Positions 41,010-55,700 of a DNA stretch of 64,000 nt are shown here, in pieces. The stretch covers positions 40,617,874 through 40,681,873 of the forward strand of contig NC_054868.1 in the NCBI RefSeq assembly GCF_018320785.1, in the 5' to 3' direction. The stretch is from Cheilinus undulatus (taxonomy: Eukaryota > Chordata > Actinopteri > Labriformes > Labridae). A model generated the notes under the pieces. That model had not been told where the DNA came from. It saw only the letters and a program-made list of their open reading frames with translations, and ran no database searches. Numbering within the stretch: the stretch's first letter is position 1; each line of letters starts with the position of its first letter. Made by a program: the position numbers and the translations under genes.

Positions 41010-41143
41010 TTTGACCACTAAGGGCTTTTATTCATCTTAAACTGTTTGTCACATTTCCTTATATCCTGGCACACATTTGTGACCCACTGGAAACAGCTTC
41101 ATGACCCACTTTTGGGTCCTAACCCACCAGTTGAGAACCGCGG
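41010..41143. mobile_element. hAT-type element, right end only
   Basis: Ends CACCAGTTGAGAACCGCGG; inverted it reads CGGTTCTCAACTGGTGGGTT, the same terminal class as 37835-38132. The left end could lie near 40,850, where AACCAGCTTTGTTATCCAAG matches 54,820-54,840 in a sh3d19 intron. Confidence 0.5.
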
Positions 41144-41332
41144 AAGTACAAATGAAAATGAAACAAAATGAAATGAAACAAAAAAAGAATCTATTTATAA
41201 CTCAAGTAGGCCAATGTATGGAAAACCACAATTGTATCAAGTCTATTGCATAATAATGTTGATTTTTTTTTTTTTAACCTTTTCCTTTTCTTCTCTGCTC
41301 TTTTCCCCTTTTTGTATGTGTGTGAGTCTGTA

Positions 41333-41360
41333 TGTTTTGTTTTGTTTTGTTTTGTTTTTT
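41333..41360 (+). repeat. (TTTTG)n microsatellite
   Basis: About five TTTTG units ending in a T run. Confidence 0.9.
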
Positions 41361-42114
41361 TTCTGTAATTATCTATTTGTTTAAAAATGCATTGTACTCT
41401 CAATGACAGCTGTCTGCTATAATGTTTTTTTAAACCATTGAAATAAAGTATTTAAAAAAATAATGTTGATTTTATGCTTGTAATGTCTGGCATCTAGATG
41501 AATAGAATGTGTTATTTATCAGCTTTAAAAGGAAAAACTTTGATTGTCTGTACCTTATCAATAATCTATCAATGGGTTGTCTTTATCATATGGTATAGTT
41601 CTTTTTCATTCCACAAATGTTTTTATGTCTTATTGAACTGATGTAGGCAGTGGTCTGTAGCCCTAGTCTTTGTAACAATATTTATCATTCATCCATTCAT
41701 CCAAGTAACAATATTTAATTTGCAGAGGTAATTTACAATAACTAAAAATCATGAAAAGGATCATTTAAAAAATCAAATCACTTTTTAATGGTTGTAAAAT
41801 ACTTGTTTACATCTTATTATTATTTTAGATCTCAGAAGCAACAAAAAACAGCCAGAAGTTTTCACTCATGTCACCTTTCATTTATCTAATGTGATGTATA
41901 CAACTAATGTCATGGTTTAACTGGTGTTGGATCAGGTGGTGGCACACCATTTAACAGTCTACTATGCTGCTTGCCTCCCAGTTTGAATAAGCTGTAAGTG
42001 CCTTTAAAGACATTAAAGGCATTTAAGACATTAATTAAACTTTGTGATCCCACAAACACCTTTCAAGTATTGTTAGCATATCTGAAAGCAAAGCATTCGC
42101 TTGGAATTCTCTGT

Positions 42115-42115
<1 letters not shown>

Positions 42116-42158
<43 letters not shown>

Positions 42159-42170
42159 ATATATATATAA
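42116..42170 (+). repeat. (ATCT)n microsatellite followed by (AT)n
   Basis: About ten uninterrupted ATCT units followed by an AT run. The array is probably length-polymorphic. Confidence 0.95.
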
Positions 42171-42200
42171 ATAAAGTATCATCAATAAAAGGGGTTAAGT

Positions 42201-42876
42201 ATTTTAGTGGGCAATAATAACCCTGGAATTCTATAGTAATAATTGGTAATTATCTAGTAATTTCCCAAAAATAAGCTGTAATTATATAGTAATATGTTGA
42301 CATTTTACCAAGTCATAACTTGGAAATATTAATAAATTATCTACCTTGTAATAATGTATCAATTACTGAGTAATTCCTCATAATATTGTGACAATTCTCT
42401 GAAAATTATGTGGTATTTTTACCCCAACCCTTAACCCTAACCCAAATCCATAACCCTAAAAATTACCTGAGATTTATGAGGGCCAAAATACAGAAATTAC
42501 CAGTGAATTATCAAGCAACTTATGTTGAAAATTATAATTTTATTTTTAAGAAAATAGCTTTCTTTGGAAAGTACCACCTTTTTACTAGAGAACTGCCACA
42601 CTATTACAAGGTCGGGTTTGAGTAAGTGCTAGATGTTTAGGGTTAGGGTAAAATACCACCTTACTACCAGAGAACTATCAAAATAGAATAATCTGTTCAT
42701 GAATAATCAATACATTATTACACGGTGATTGCTTCCTTAATATTACTATTTTTCTAAGTTCTAACTACTCAAAATACCAATTTAATACAATGCAGTTACA
42801 CCTTATTCTTGTGAAATCATTAAATTATTATCACAAATTACAATAAAATTCCTACAAAATTAGGGCCCACTAAAAT
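42201..42876. mobile_element. palindromic AT-rich MITE with internal CCCTAA/TTAGGG blocks
   Basis: Ends ATTTTAGTGGGC (42201-42212) and GCCCACTAAAAT (42865-42876) are exact inverted repeats. The inside repeats TAGTAAT and AATTACC motifs. It also has CCCTAACCC-type sequence at 42426-42460 and the opposite-strand GGGTTAGGGT at about 42638-42648, so the whole element is roughly mirror-inverted. A 71-codon open frame within it is accidental. Confidence 0.6.
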
Positions 42877-43189
42877 AAAATGTTATCAAGGTGAAAGGTT
42901 GGCCCCGTAACATTTTTAGGTCTCAAATTGGGCTGCAGCATACTGAAGTTTGGGAGTTAAGTCAGTTACACACTCGTACAATTCTGTTTCCCTCAAAGGC
43001 CACTGCCAATAAGTAGACTAACTGAACAAATAATCACATGAACTAGCCTTTAAAAGTTAACTGCACTATGTTGTTTTTAGTCTTAAAATGCAATTTTTCC
43101 CATGTTTATTTTCTCTAGATTATGTATTTGTGTTTACATAGCCTACAATTATGTCGTCTTCTGTAATGACAATGATGACCATGTCTTTT

Positions 43190-43500
43190 TCCTCATATTT
43201 ATGAATATCTCATAATTATAACTTACTGTGTCATTATGACTTAATATCTCAGAAAATATTACTTTCTTTTTCATAATTTCCGCTTTTTGCCTCCTGGTTT
43301 TGACTAACAAGATCATGACTATGAGTTAATTTCTCATAATTTAGTTTTCCCAGTGTATCCTAATACCAACTTTTTATCCCATAATTTAACTTTTATGTCA
43401 TCATTATGAATTATCATTTCATAATTGTGAATAACTTTATAGTTTCCAATTTCTTCCAAATTATGTCTAATAAATAGACTTTTAATCTCATGGTCATGAC
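43190..43500 (+). repeat. degenerate AT-rich tandem repeat upstream of rps3a
   Basis: Repeated TCATAATTATGACTTA-like units separated by about 25-60 bp (for example near 43209, 43231, 43320, 43378, 43405 and 43485). It ends about 190 bp before the rps3a promoter palindrome. Confidence 0.6.
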
Positions 43501-43689
43501 TTGCTATGCCATTTTTGTGACTCTCAATCTATTAAATAGAACTATGTTTCTTATAGTTTCGATGTATTTTATTATCTTTTTTAGATTTAGCTTACTTACA
43601 TATTTTTTTCTTTTTTATGTGGCAGAAAGGGTCTTCCAAACAATAATGAGAAGCCTTTACCAACAGAGGGAGCTAACGAAGCTACAAGA

Positions 43690-43781
43690 ACTCGCGAGAT
43701 AAGGAATCTCACGACATCGTCCGATCTCTTTATGTCTCGCGGTATTTCCTATTTCCTCCTCTTTCACTCCCTGTAGCCAAC
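43690..43781 (+). promoter_or_regulatory. rps3a: rps3a core promoter and TOP leader
   Basis: A CTCGCGAG palindrome at 43691-43698 matches the TCTCGCGAGA-type element found in many ribosomal protein and housekeeping promoters. A run of pyrimidines, CCTCCTCTTTCACTCCCTG, occupies about 43755-43773, just before the ATG at 43782. This is what a 5' terminal oligopyrimidine (TOP) start looks like; TOP mRNAs are translationally controlled through mTORC1 and LARP1. The exact start nucleotide is inferred, most likely a C within 43755-43766, giving a leader of about 15-27 nt. Confidence 0.65.
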
Positions 43782-48429
<4,648 letters not shown>

Positions 48430-48446
48430 AACACCCTGACAAATTT

Positions 48447-48452
48447 AATAAA
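48447..48452 (+). terminator. rps3a: rps3a poly(A) signal
   Basis: AATAAA 18 nt after the TAA stop. The very short 3' UTR is usual for ribosomal protein genes. Confidence 0.8.
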
Positions 48453-48518
48453 AAATGTAAATGACCAACAAACTGTCCTGTTTCTCTTTCACTGTTTTTG
48501 TCAATATTGTACCTGGAC

Positions 48519-48692
48519 TGGCGTGCCAGTAGTCGAGTGGTTAAGGCGCGCGCCATATACGCAGGTGACCCGGGTTTGAATCCGGCCCCTTGCACTATTT
48601 CCTACATGTCTCTCCCTGCTCTCTGCCCTGTTTCCAGCTCTATCCACTGTCCTATCAAATAAAGGCAAAAAAGCCAAAAATCTTTAGAAAAA
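48519..48692 (+). repeat. tRNA-derived SINE with target-site duplication
   Basis: RNA polymerase III A box TAGTCGAGTGG at 48530-48540 and B box GGTTTGAATCC at 48573-48583, spaced as in a tRNA head. The 3' tail is pyrimidine-rich and ends with AATAAAGGCAAAAAAGCC. A 16-bp duplication flanks it, AATATTGTACCTGGAC at 48503-48518 and AATATTGCAACTGGAC at 48693-48708, two mismatches. The 5' and 3' arms do not form an acceptor stem, so it is not a functional tRNA gene. It lies between the convergent rps3a and sh3d19 genes. Confidence 0.88.
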
Positions 48693-49373
48693 AATATTGC
48701 AACTGGACCAAATAATTTGGCATTGACCTTCAGAAAAAATTTACAATGGCAATCAAAGGTCTGTCAGAAGGTCCTATTTTAGATTCTTGGACTTAAATGC
48801 TGCAGGTCCTTGCAGTCGTTTATTGCAGAACTAAGTTAACATTTAATCCTTTGTAAACAAGTTTGCAAACTGTTAGATCTAAGCCATAGAGCTTCAACTG
48901 CTAAGTATTCAACACCATGCATGAGAGCTTTTCAGTTTCCACTTATATAATATAAAATTGTTACTGTTTTATAATTAGTGCTCAGATGATTTAAGTACAT
49001 TTACATTTGAAGTTTGAAGGTGCAAGGATTCAAAAAATACAATAGTTTCACTTGTATCTCATAGTTAAAGGAAGCAACCTTAGTTATTGACCCTATACTG
49101 CAAGGAGTGTAAAAGATAACTGCACTATCAAAATGAAACCACTAGATGGTGCAGTTGCAGAGTTGTGGAAGAAATCCAGACAAGTCTTGTATGTCAAAAT
49201 CCAGGATATTTAATATTCAGGCCAACATAATTCATAATCATACATTACACATTACATACACCATTTTAATTTAAGGCAGCTGGTGAAAATAAGAAATTGC
49301 TATGATTGGAGATGAAATACTGTGTTCGTATTTAACAAGGTTCACCTCCATAACTTGAGCCCTCAGAGTTCAT

Positions 49374-49379
49374 TTTATT
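49374..49379 (-). terminator. sh3d19: candidate sh3d19 poly(A) signal
   Basis: AATAAA on the minus strand about 53 nt after the sh3d19 stop. This would give a very short 3' UTR; a longer UTR using another signal toward 48,700 cannot be excluded. Confidence 0.35.
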
Positions 49380-49431
49380 TGATCATCCTACAATGTCTTC
49401 TTTCTTTCGTTGTGCTGAAAGCCTCATGGCG

Positions 49432-49737
49432 CTATCCCAGTACTTGGACATAGTTCTTTGGGACCAGGGCTCGTGCCCCTCTCAGATCACCCAGGAACCA
49501 TTCGTCATCTACAGACTCCAGGTTGGTTATAATGTCTCCAGCCTGAGGAACAAATGGGAGTGAGTTCTGCGTGATAGATTTATTTCACAGTGAATTTTTA
49601 GGATCAAATTTAAAAAAGAATTCAGCCCCATACCTTCATAGTGAGCTCCTCATCACAGTCTGATGTAAAGTCAAACAGAGCCCGAGCTCTTCGACCATCA
49701 GCAGCTGCTGTGGGTTGATTATTAGACGACTGTTGGC
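49432..49737 (-). CDS. sh3d19: sh3d19 SH3 domain 5 and C-terminus (exons 49737-49634 and 49542-49432)
   Basis: The domain is RARALFDFTSDCDEELTMK, AGDIITNLESVDDEWFLGD, then ALVPKNYVQVLG and a TAG stop. It matches human SH3-5 (KALYDF, AGDIITELESVDDDW, IFPKNYIQFL). The usual GxFP before NYV is ALVP here. The two exons split the domain after the second beta strand. Confidence 0.93.
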
Positions 49738-52700
49738 CTGGGAAAGAAGGTGTTTAAAACATAAGTGGGCATTTGGATTTGATGCATAGAACTTAAAGTA
49801 GTGAATTAACAGGTGATTTTAGCCTCTTTATAATATGGTGCTTTACTTTGACTTGTGTAACTGCACGCCTTATATATTGATCAGCCCACATAAGCAATTT
49901 AAAGCTGCTTTAAAAATATAACAGTGTACCAATAAAACATTTGTTTGTATAATAACACAGGGCTCACAGCAGAGAAGCACTTTGTTTAACTTATTCCCAC
50001 TTACTGGAATCTTTAAAAAAGTTTCTCATTTAGATGACATCCAGAGAGTTCTGTCCGATTTTACCTGCTAACAGGGAACCTTAGAGGGCACTATGACAGA
50101 CTTTGCCCACTTGGAGGCTACCCTAAAGGGCAGTTTGTCATTTTTTCCCTGCTTAAGGGACCACCTAGAAGAATTTTTTTCAAATTGTGTGCACTAAGAT
50201 GCTGCCAAGAGGGCACTGTGGATTTTTGTCCACTTAAAAGGCACCCTAAAGCACACTTTGTCAAATTTTGACACTTTTAGGGCACTGTGTAAACAATTTG
50301 CCCACTTGGAGGGCATCCAAGCAGGCACTTTATCAAGTTTATATTATCATGTTGTTTACATTCTATAGGAAAAGCCAAGTGGGTCCTTTTATTTAAAAGA
50401 TAAGAGCACCAGGAGGGGCACTAGCTCAGAGATGACTGAACCAGAGAGGCTGGAGATGGGAACCTGGGGCTCTGAGTACATCGTACCAAAAACACACCAG
50501 TGTTTTGAGAACTTCATACCTGTGCTGCTCTGAACAAAAGTTCTGGGGAACATGCCCTCTCTGCCATTGAGCCGACCACAGCTCCATTCAGCATCCACAT
50601 GCTGAGTGATCAGGATCTGATCACCCTGTTGAAAGGAGAGGTCGCCCTCTGAATTTCCAGCAAAGTCATACAAAGCCACCACCCACTCTACACTGGACTG
50701 AGATGCCTGCAAGAGGATAGAAGACGACAAGATAAAGGGTCAATAAATGTTCAATATCTTGCAATACAGTGTTAATTTCGTCGACTAAAACTATGACTAA
50801 AAATGTTAATCGACAGCCTTTTCTCCATGACAAAAACTAGACCAAGACTAACAAAAATAGATCTGTGATGACTAAAACTGACAAAAAGTAAGTTTAGTTT
50901 TCGTCAGTATGACTAAAACTAGACGAAAATGTAATGTAGTTTTCGTTGGACATTCAAAATCTGATATTTTTCCACTGTGGGTAATTCTGTCAAAATATAA
51001 TGCATCTATAGCTATTGTGACCCAGCTGTAGAGAGCAGGGACCCCAGGTTAAGCAGAGTGCATAGAACATACTACCATGATTTGGTACCAGATTTAGACA
51101 AGAGAATAAATGCTTGGACTAAAAGTAAAGACTAAAATGTGAGGACTTTTTATGGACTAAAACTAAATGTTTTTGAGATTTCTTCGACTAAACCTGAAAA
51201 GGGTAGAAATGACTAAAATGTGACTAAAACTAAAAGACATTTCACCAAAAGACCAAGATAAAGACTCAAATTTAAAATAGCTGCCAAAATTAACACTGCT
51301 GCAATATAAAACTATTTTCCTGATATATATAAAAACACAAGGTCAGTTAAAAAGCTGCCTTATTGGTGTTTCTGTTTATATAAATATGGGTTACCTGGGC
51401 AGCTTCAGGGTGTGGACTCTGGGCAGCCGCCATGCCTGTTGGAAAATAATGGTGTACAGGTTACAAAAATGGAGTGCATTTACCTGTTTTCTTATCAGGA
51501 AATGTGCTAAAAATAAAACAAAACCCGGAGATACATTTTAATCGTTTCTGTATTGATTTACTAATAAAATATTGGAATGTGTGTCCTCATGCTGAGATAG
51601 CTGAAATCTGGTTCTACAGCTTACTTTCAGTTTATGAGGGTCTATACTTTTTACATGTAAACTGTGGGTAGTTAGCTTGACAGAATAAACACAGACAATC
51701 ATTTTAACTGTTACACTTTCAGGCCTCTTTTTTTCTCATGACATTACCTAAGAAGTAATGTTGAAAATCTGTAAGACAATAGGTGATAATTGTATATAAA
51801 TAATACTGGACCGGGAAACTTGTAATATAAGTGGTTATAGTAAATTGAGATGCTATGACAGCTATTTACACTGTTAGATACATTCAACTTGGTTGGGTTG
51901 ATTACAAAAAATCTCAAAATTTACTAGCTTATTGGATAAGTAAATTTATGGCACATGAGAGGGATTGATGCACTGAATATCATGTAAGATTTGGTTGTAG
52001 GGTATCACATCAATATTAACATTCATGATGATAACAGGGGAACAACACCACGGGAACTTTTCACAAAAAGTGTCATTCCGTCTGAGCTAGGAGCTCTGGG
52101 AAAGTTTTATTTACATTTACAGATGACACAGATACAAATTCCAACTAAACACTCATTTTAAAGCCAAACTAGGTCACTCCAAAAACGTACTTTTCTTTTT
52201 TTAATTTTGTGGTGTTTTTCCGATCATTGTCCTGCTGCATAAATCAAGCGTGCTTGAGCTTGAGGTCATGAACTGATATCTGGACATTCTCCATCAGGAT
52301 TTTCTGATAGAGAGCAGATTTAAATGTTCCATCCATTACGACAAGTCATCCAGGTCCTGAAGCAGCAAAGCAGCCCCAGACCCTCACACTGCCACCACCA
52401 TGGATGCACACCTTGCAAAGAGTTCACCTTTAGTCTTGTTTGACCAAAGAATATTTTCCCAAAAGTCTTCTAAAATATGAGACGAGCCTTTGAGTTCTCT
52501 TAAGTCAGCAGTGGTTTTGGCCTTGGAACTCTCCCATGGCTGCCAGTTTTTGCCCAGTTTCTTTCTTACTGTTGAATCATGAACACTGACCTTATATGAG
52601 GCCAGTGAGGCCTGCAGGTCTTTAGATGCTGTTCTGAGTTGTTTTCAGCTCCTGGTTGAGTCGTAAATGCACTCTATGAGTAATTTTGGTAGGCCGGCAA

Positions 52701-55700
52701 CTCCTGGGAGAGTTATCCATCATTCCAAGTTTTCTCCATCTGTGGATAATGGCTCTCACCATGGTTGGCTGTTGTCCCAGAGCCTTAGAAATGACTTTTT
52801 AACCATTTCCTGACTGATGGATGTCAGTGACTTTGTTTCTCATCTGTTCTTGAATTTCTTTAGATGGTGCCATGATGTGTTGCTGTTTGAGATTTTTTAG
52901 CCTACTTCACTTTGTCAGACATGATCTAAAAGATTTAAGAGACTAATTCTTTTTCACAGTGAAAAAAATTGAAAAGTCCCAGTGATGTTCTTCTCTTTAT
53001 CAGCACTTATGGAATGTCGTTGTCCAATCAAAGACTTGGTTCAAACTAACTCTTTAATAATAAATACAGGTTAAAATATTTAATATGTTTATATTTATGA
53101 CAAAAATCAGTAATTTGTCTATTGTTAGAGTTGGACTCTTAACTCTATACTTCAGTGTTTCTAAACCCAACCTTCAGCCCTTGTTGCAGCATATTTGTGC
53201 TTCATGTTCACTGTCTACAGGCCTTTTGTAAACTGCTCTTTAATGAAACAGAAACAGAAGCACAAATTCCTGAGATGCCACAGAGGGAAATGCCCTCCAA
53301 CATAAAGAGAAGAGGATGAACAAAGGCTCTTCAAAACCCAACATAGCCTGCCCTTTTATTTCAGTGCACAGATGGAAAGTAAAACATGGATGTTGAAGTT
53401 TTCTCATTTTAAGAGGCAGTAAAATGTATAATACAATCTATGTTCCGCCAAAGAGAAAAGGGAAAGAATAGCTTTTGTCTATTAAGTTTCTAGCTATAGT
53501 CTTACCAGGCAGTGCTATCCTGATCGGCTGTGTCTGCTGGTGACTCGGAGCTGGAGGCAGATCTTCAATTATCTCTACAAAGTTTAGAGGAAAGATACCA
53601 GTAGAGTTGCCAATCTTTCCCCGAGCCCACTCCTCTCCAGTGTACTCTTTCAGCTGTATCACATCCCCCTCAGAGAACGACAGCTCATCGCTGTGCTCGC
53701 CCTCAAAGTCGAACCTGGCCACGCATCTTGGACCACTTATGGAAGATGAAACAAGATTTAAAACCTCAAGTTAGATCATTATTGGTGCATTTAGATACCA
53801 GTGCAAACATCTGAATTAAACTGTACCTGACTGTGGCAGATGGTGGCTTTGGGGGAGGTTTTGGTGAGTGATTTGGCTGATTAGAAAAATGAAAAAGAAA
53901 AAAATTAATTCAATGAAATCCCAAACATTTTTGGGACCTCTAAATAGAAATAACTGTTGTCACTGAAGGTATGATCAGTGCTTAGCAAGAATGGATCCAA
54001 ATAGCTGGAACTTACCAGAACTTTGACATGATTAATGGGAAAGAAACCGGTTGATCCTCTACAGGTGCCTCTGTACCACTCACTGTCCACCTGCTCCACC
54101 ATGGTCACTATATCACCTGCTCTCAGACTCAGCTCTCCAGGACTCTCTGTGTGTGCACAACAAAAAATAAGCCGTTCATGACTTTAAAACAGAAGCAAAA
54201 AAGTAAAAGTGTACATTATGTGAGGAATTTTGGGTTCAACATTACATTTGATTTTTCACAATTATAATTTGTTTTTATCAATTCTGTATGTACCTTTTAA
54301 GTGTATTTTCTTATATGTTGTTTAATGTACTAATAAATATTATAAAGAGAGCAGAAACATAAAAACCAAAGCCACAAAATAAGGCGGGACAGAGCAATAT
54401 AATGTGTGTGGGAGGGCTGCATGTGTGGAAGTGTGTGAGCGGGGTGGGTTTAATAATTTTGAGGACCTGGGCAAAGACTAATATGACACCCTTCTCCCTT
54501 TAACTACAAGCAATTATAGTTGTTGAAAAAATATTTCAAATCATCTCTTTAAATCTGATTAAAGTTGAGAAGTTGAGAACCACTGCCCTGGTTGTTTATT
54601 TTGTAAACAGATTAAGTAAACTATGCTAGCATATTCCTCATAATTGTTGTCTATATGCTTAGGTTTAATCACTTACATTAAAAGTTATATAAATATCAAC
54701 ATCGAACTTTTAGAAAGAAAGAACAATAAACAGTTCTTTAATACAGTGGTTCTGAACTGACCAGACATTAAGGACCCACCACAACCCCCTTCTTTGACCC
54801 AAATTCTCCAAAATGGGAAAACCAGCTTTGTTATCCAGGAAAAGAAGATAAATTAAATCTTGTGGAAAAAACGGAAATTTGCTTGCTTTGCTTGCTGCTT
54901 TCATACACAGCCTAAGCTAAATGTTGCTGCCTTATTTAAATCAATAAAAGTAGCTGTTGGCTGATAAATCACCTGGATTGAAGTCATAAACAGCTTGAAC
55001 CTTTAGTCCAGCTCCTCCTGAACCAACTTGACTGACACTCTGGAAGGAGAGAACAAAGACACTTAAAGGTTAAAGTATCAGAGCCTTCTGGGCACAAAGG
55101 AGCAAGTTCAGTCTCACATATTACAGACATGCATTCACTCAGAAACAAAGGAATAGCTACCTGTGGCGGAGACATGTTTGAGAAGGAGGAAAGCGGAGTT
55201 ATGACCTTCATTCGTGACTTGTTGACTCTGCCTTTAGCATCTCCAACTTGGCACTCAAATGTATTGTAGTCGATTTCCTCTAGCAGCAGAAGCACTTCAT
55301 TTTTCTATAGAAAAGGGCCAAAAGAGACAGAGATGGTAAAAAGGTTTGTTGAAATGTTCAATATTTAAAAATTTCTTAATACTGTTGACAACATTTAGCA
55401 TGTTAACAGTTATTTTAACGGTTCAATAATAGCAAAAAGAACAGAAGCTTACAAAAACTACATTTCCTTCATGAGAAAGATGGATAGTACAGGGATAAAT
55501 TGGTGAAAGATGGCAGGCAAACTACTGCATTCTCTCTAGATTGCACAAAAGCATTAGCAGTTGCTGTTGCAAAAAAGAAAAAAAAATATGGCAGTTAAAT
55601 TTCAGAAAGTCCCCAAAACAAGTGTTTTAACTATACTTTTTGTTGCTGCAGTATCAAGTGTTAAAAATCAATAATTTACTGCACCCTTATATATTTAAGT

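Larger units (their letters stand above)
38361..42115. other. spacer between lrba and rps3a
   Basis: Holds the inverted 28-bp motif (38455-38482), a diverged hAT-like segment at 38,680-38,880 (ending AGAGAATCGCTAATCTAGAG), the hAT end at 41143 and simple repeats. No coding exon seen. Confidence 0.5.

Noticed and set aside
42120..42160. Regular short repeats as a CRISPR-like array
   Set aside because: Simple ATCT microsatellite without spacers; vertebrate genome.
48519..48590. Possible tRNA gene with A and B boxes
   Set aside because: No acceptor stem pairing, SINE tail and target duplication present; it is a SINE head.
52190..52935. Possible functional transposase gene
   Set aside because: Several in-frame stops and frame changes across the conserved regions.
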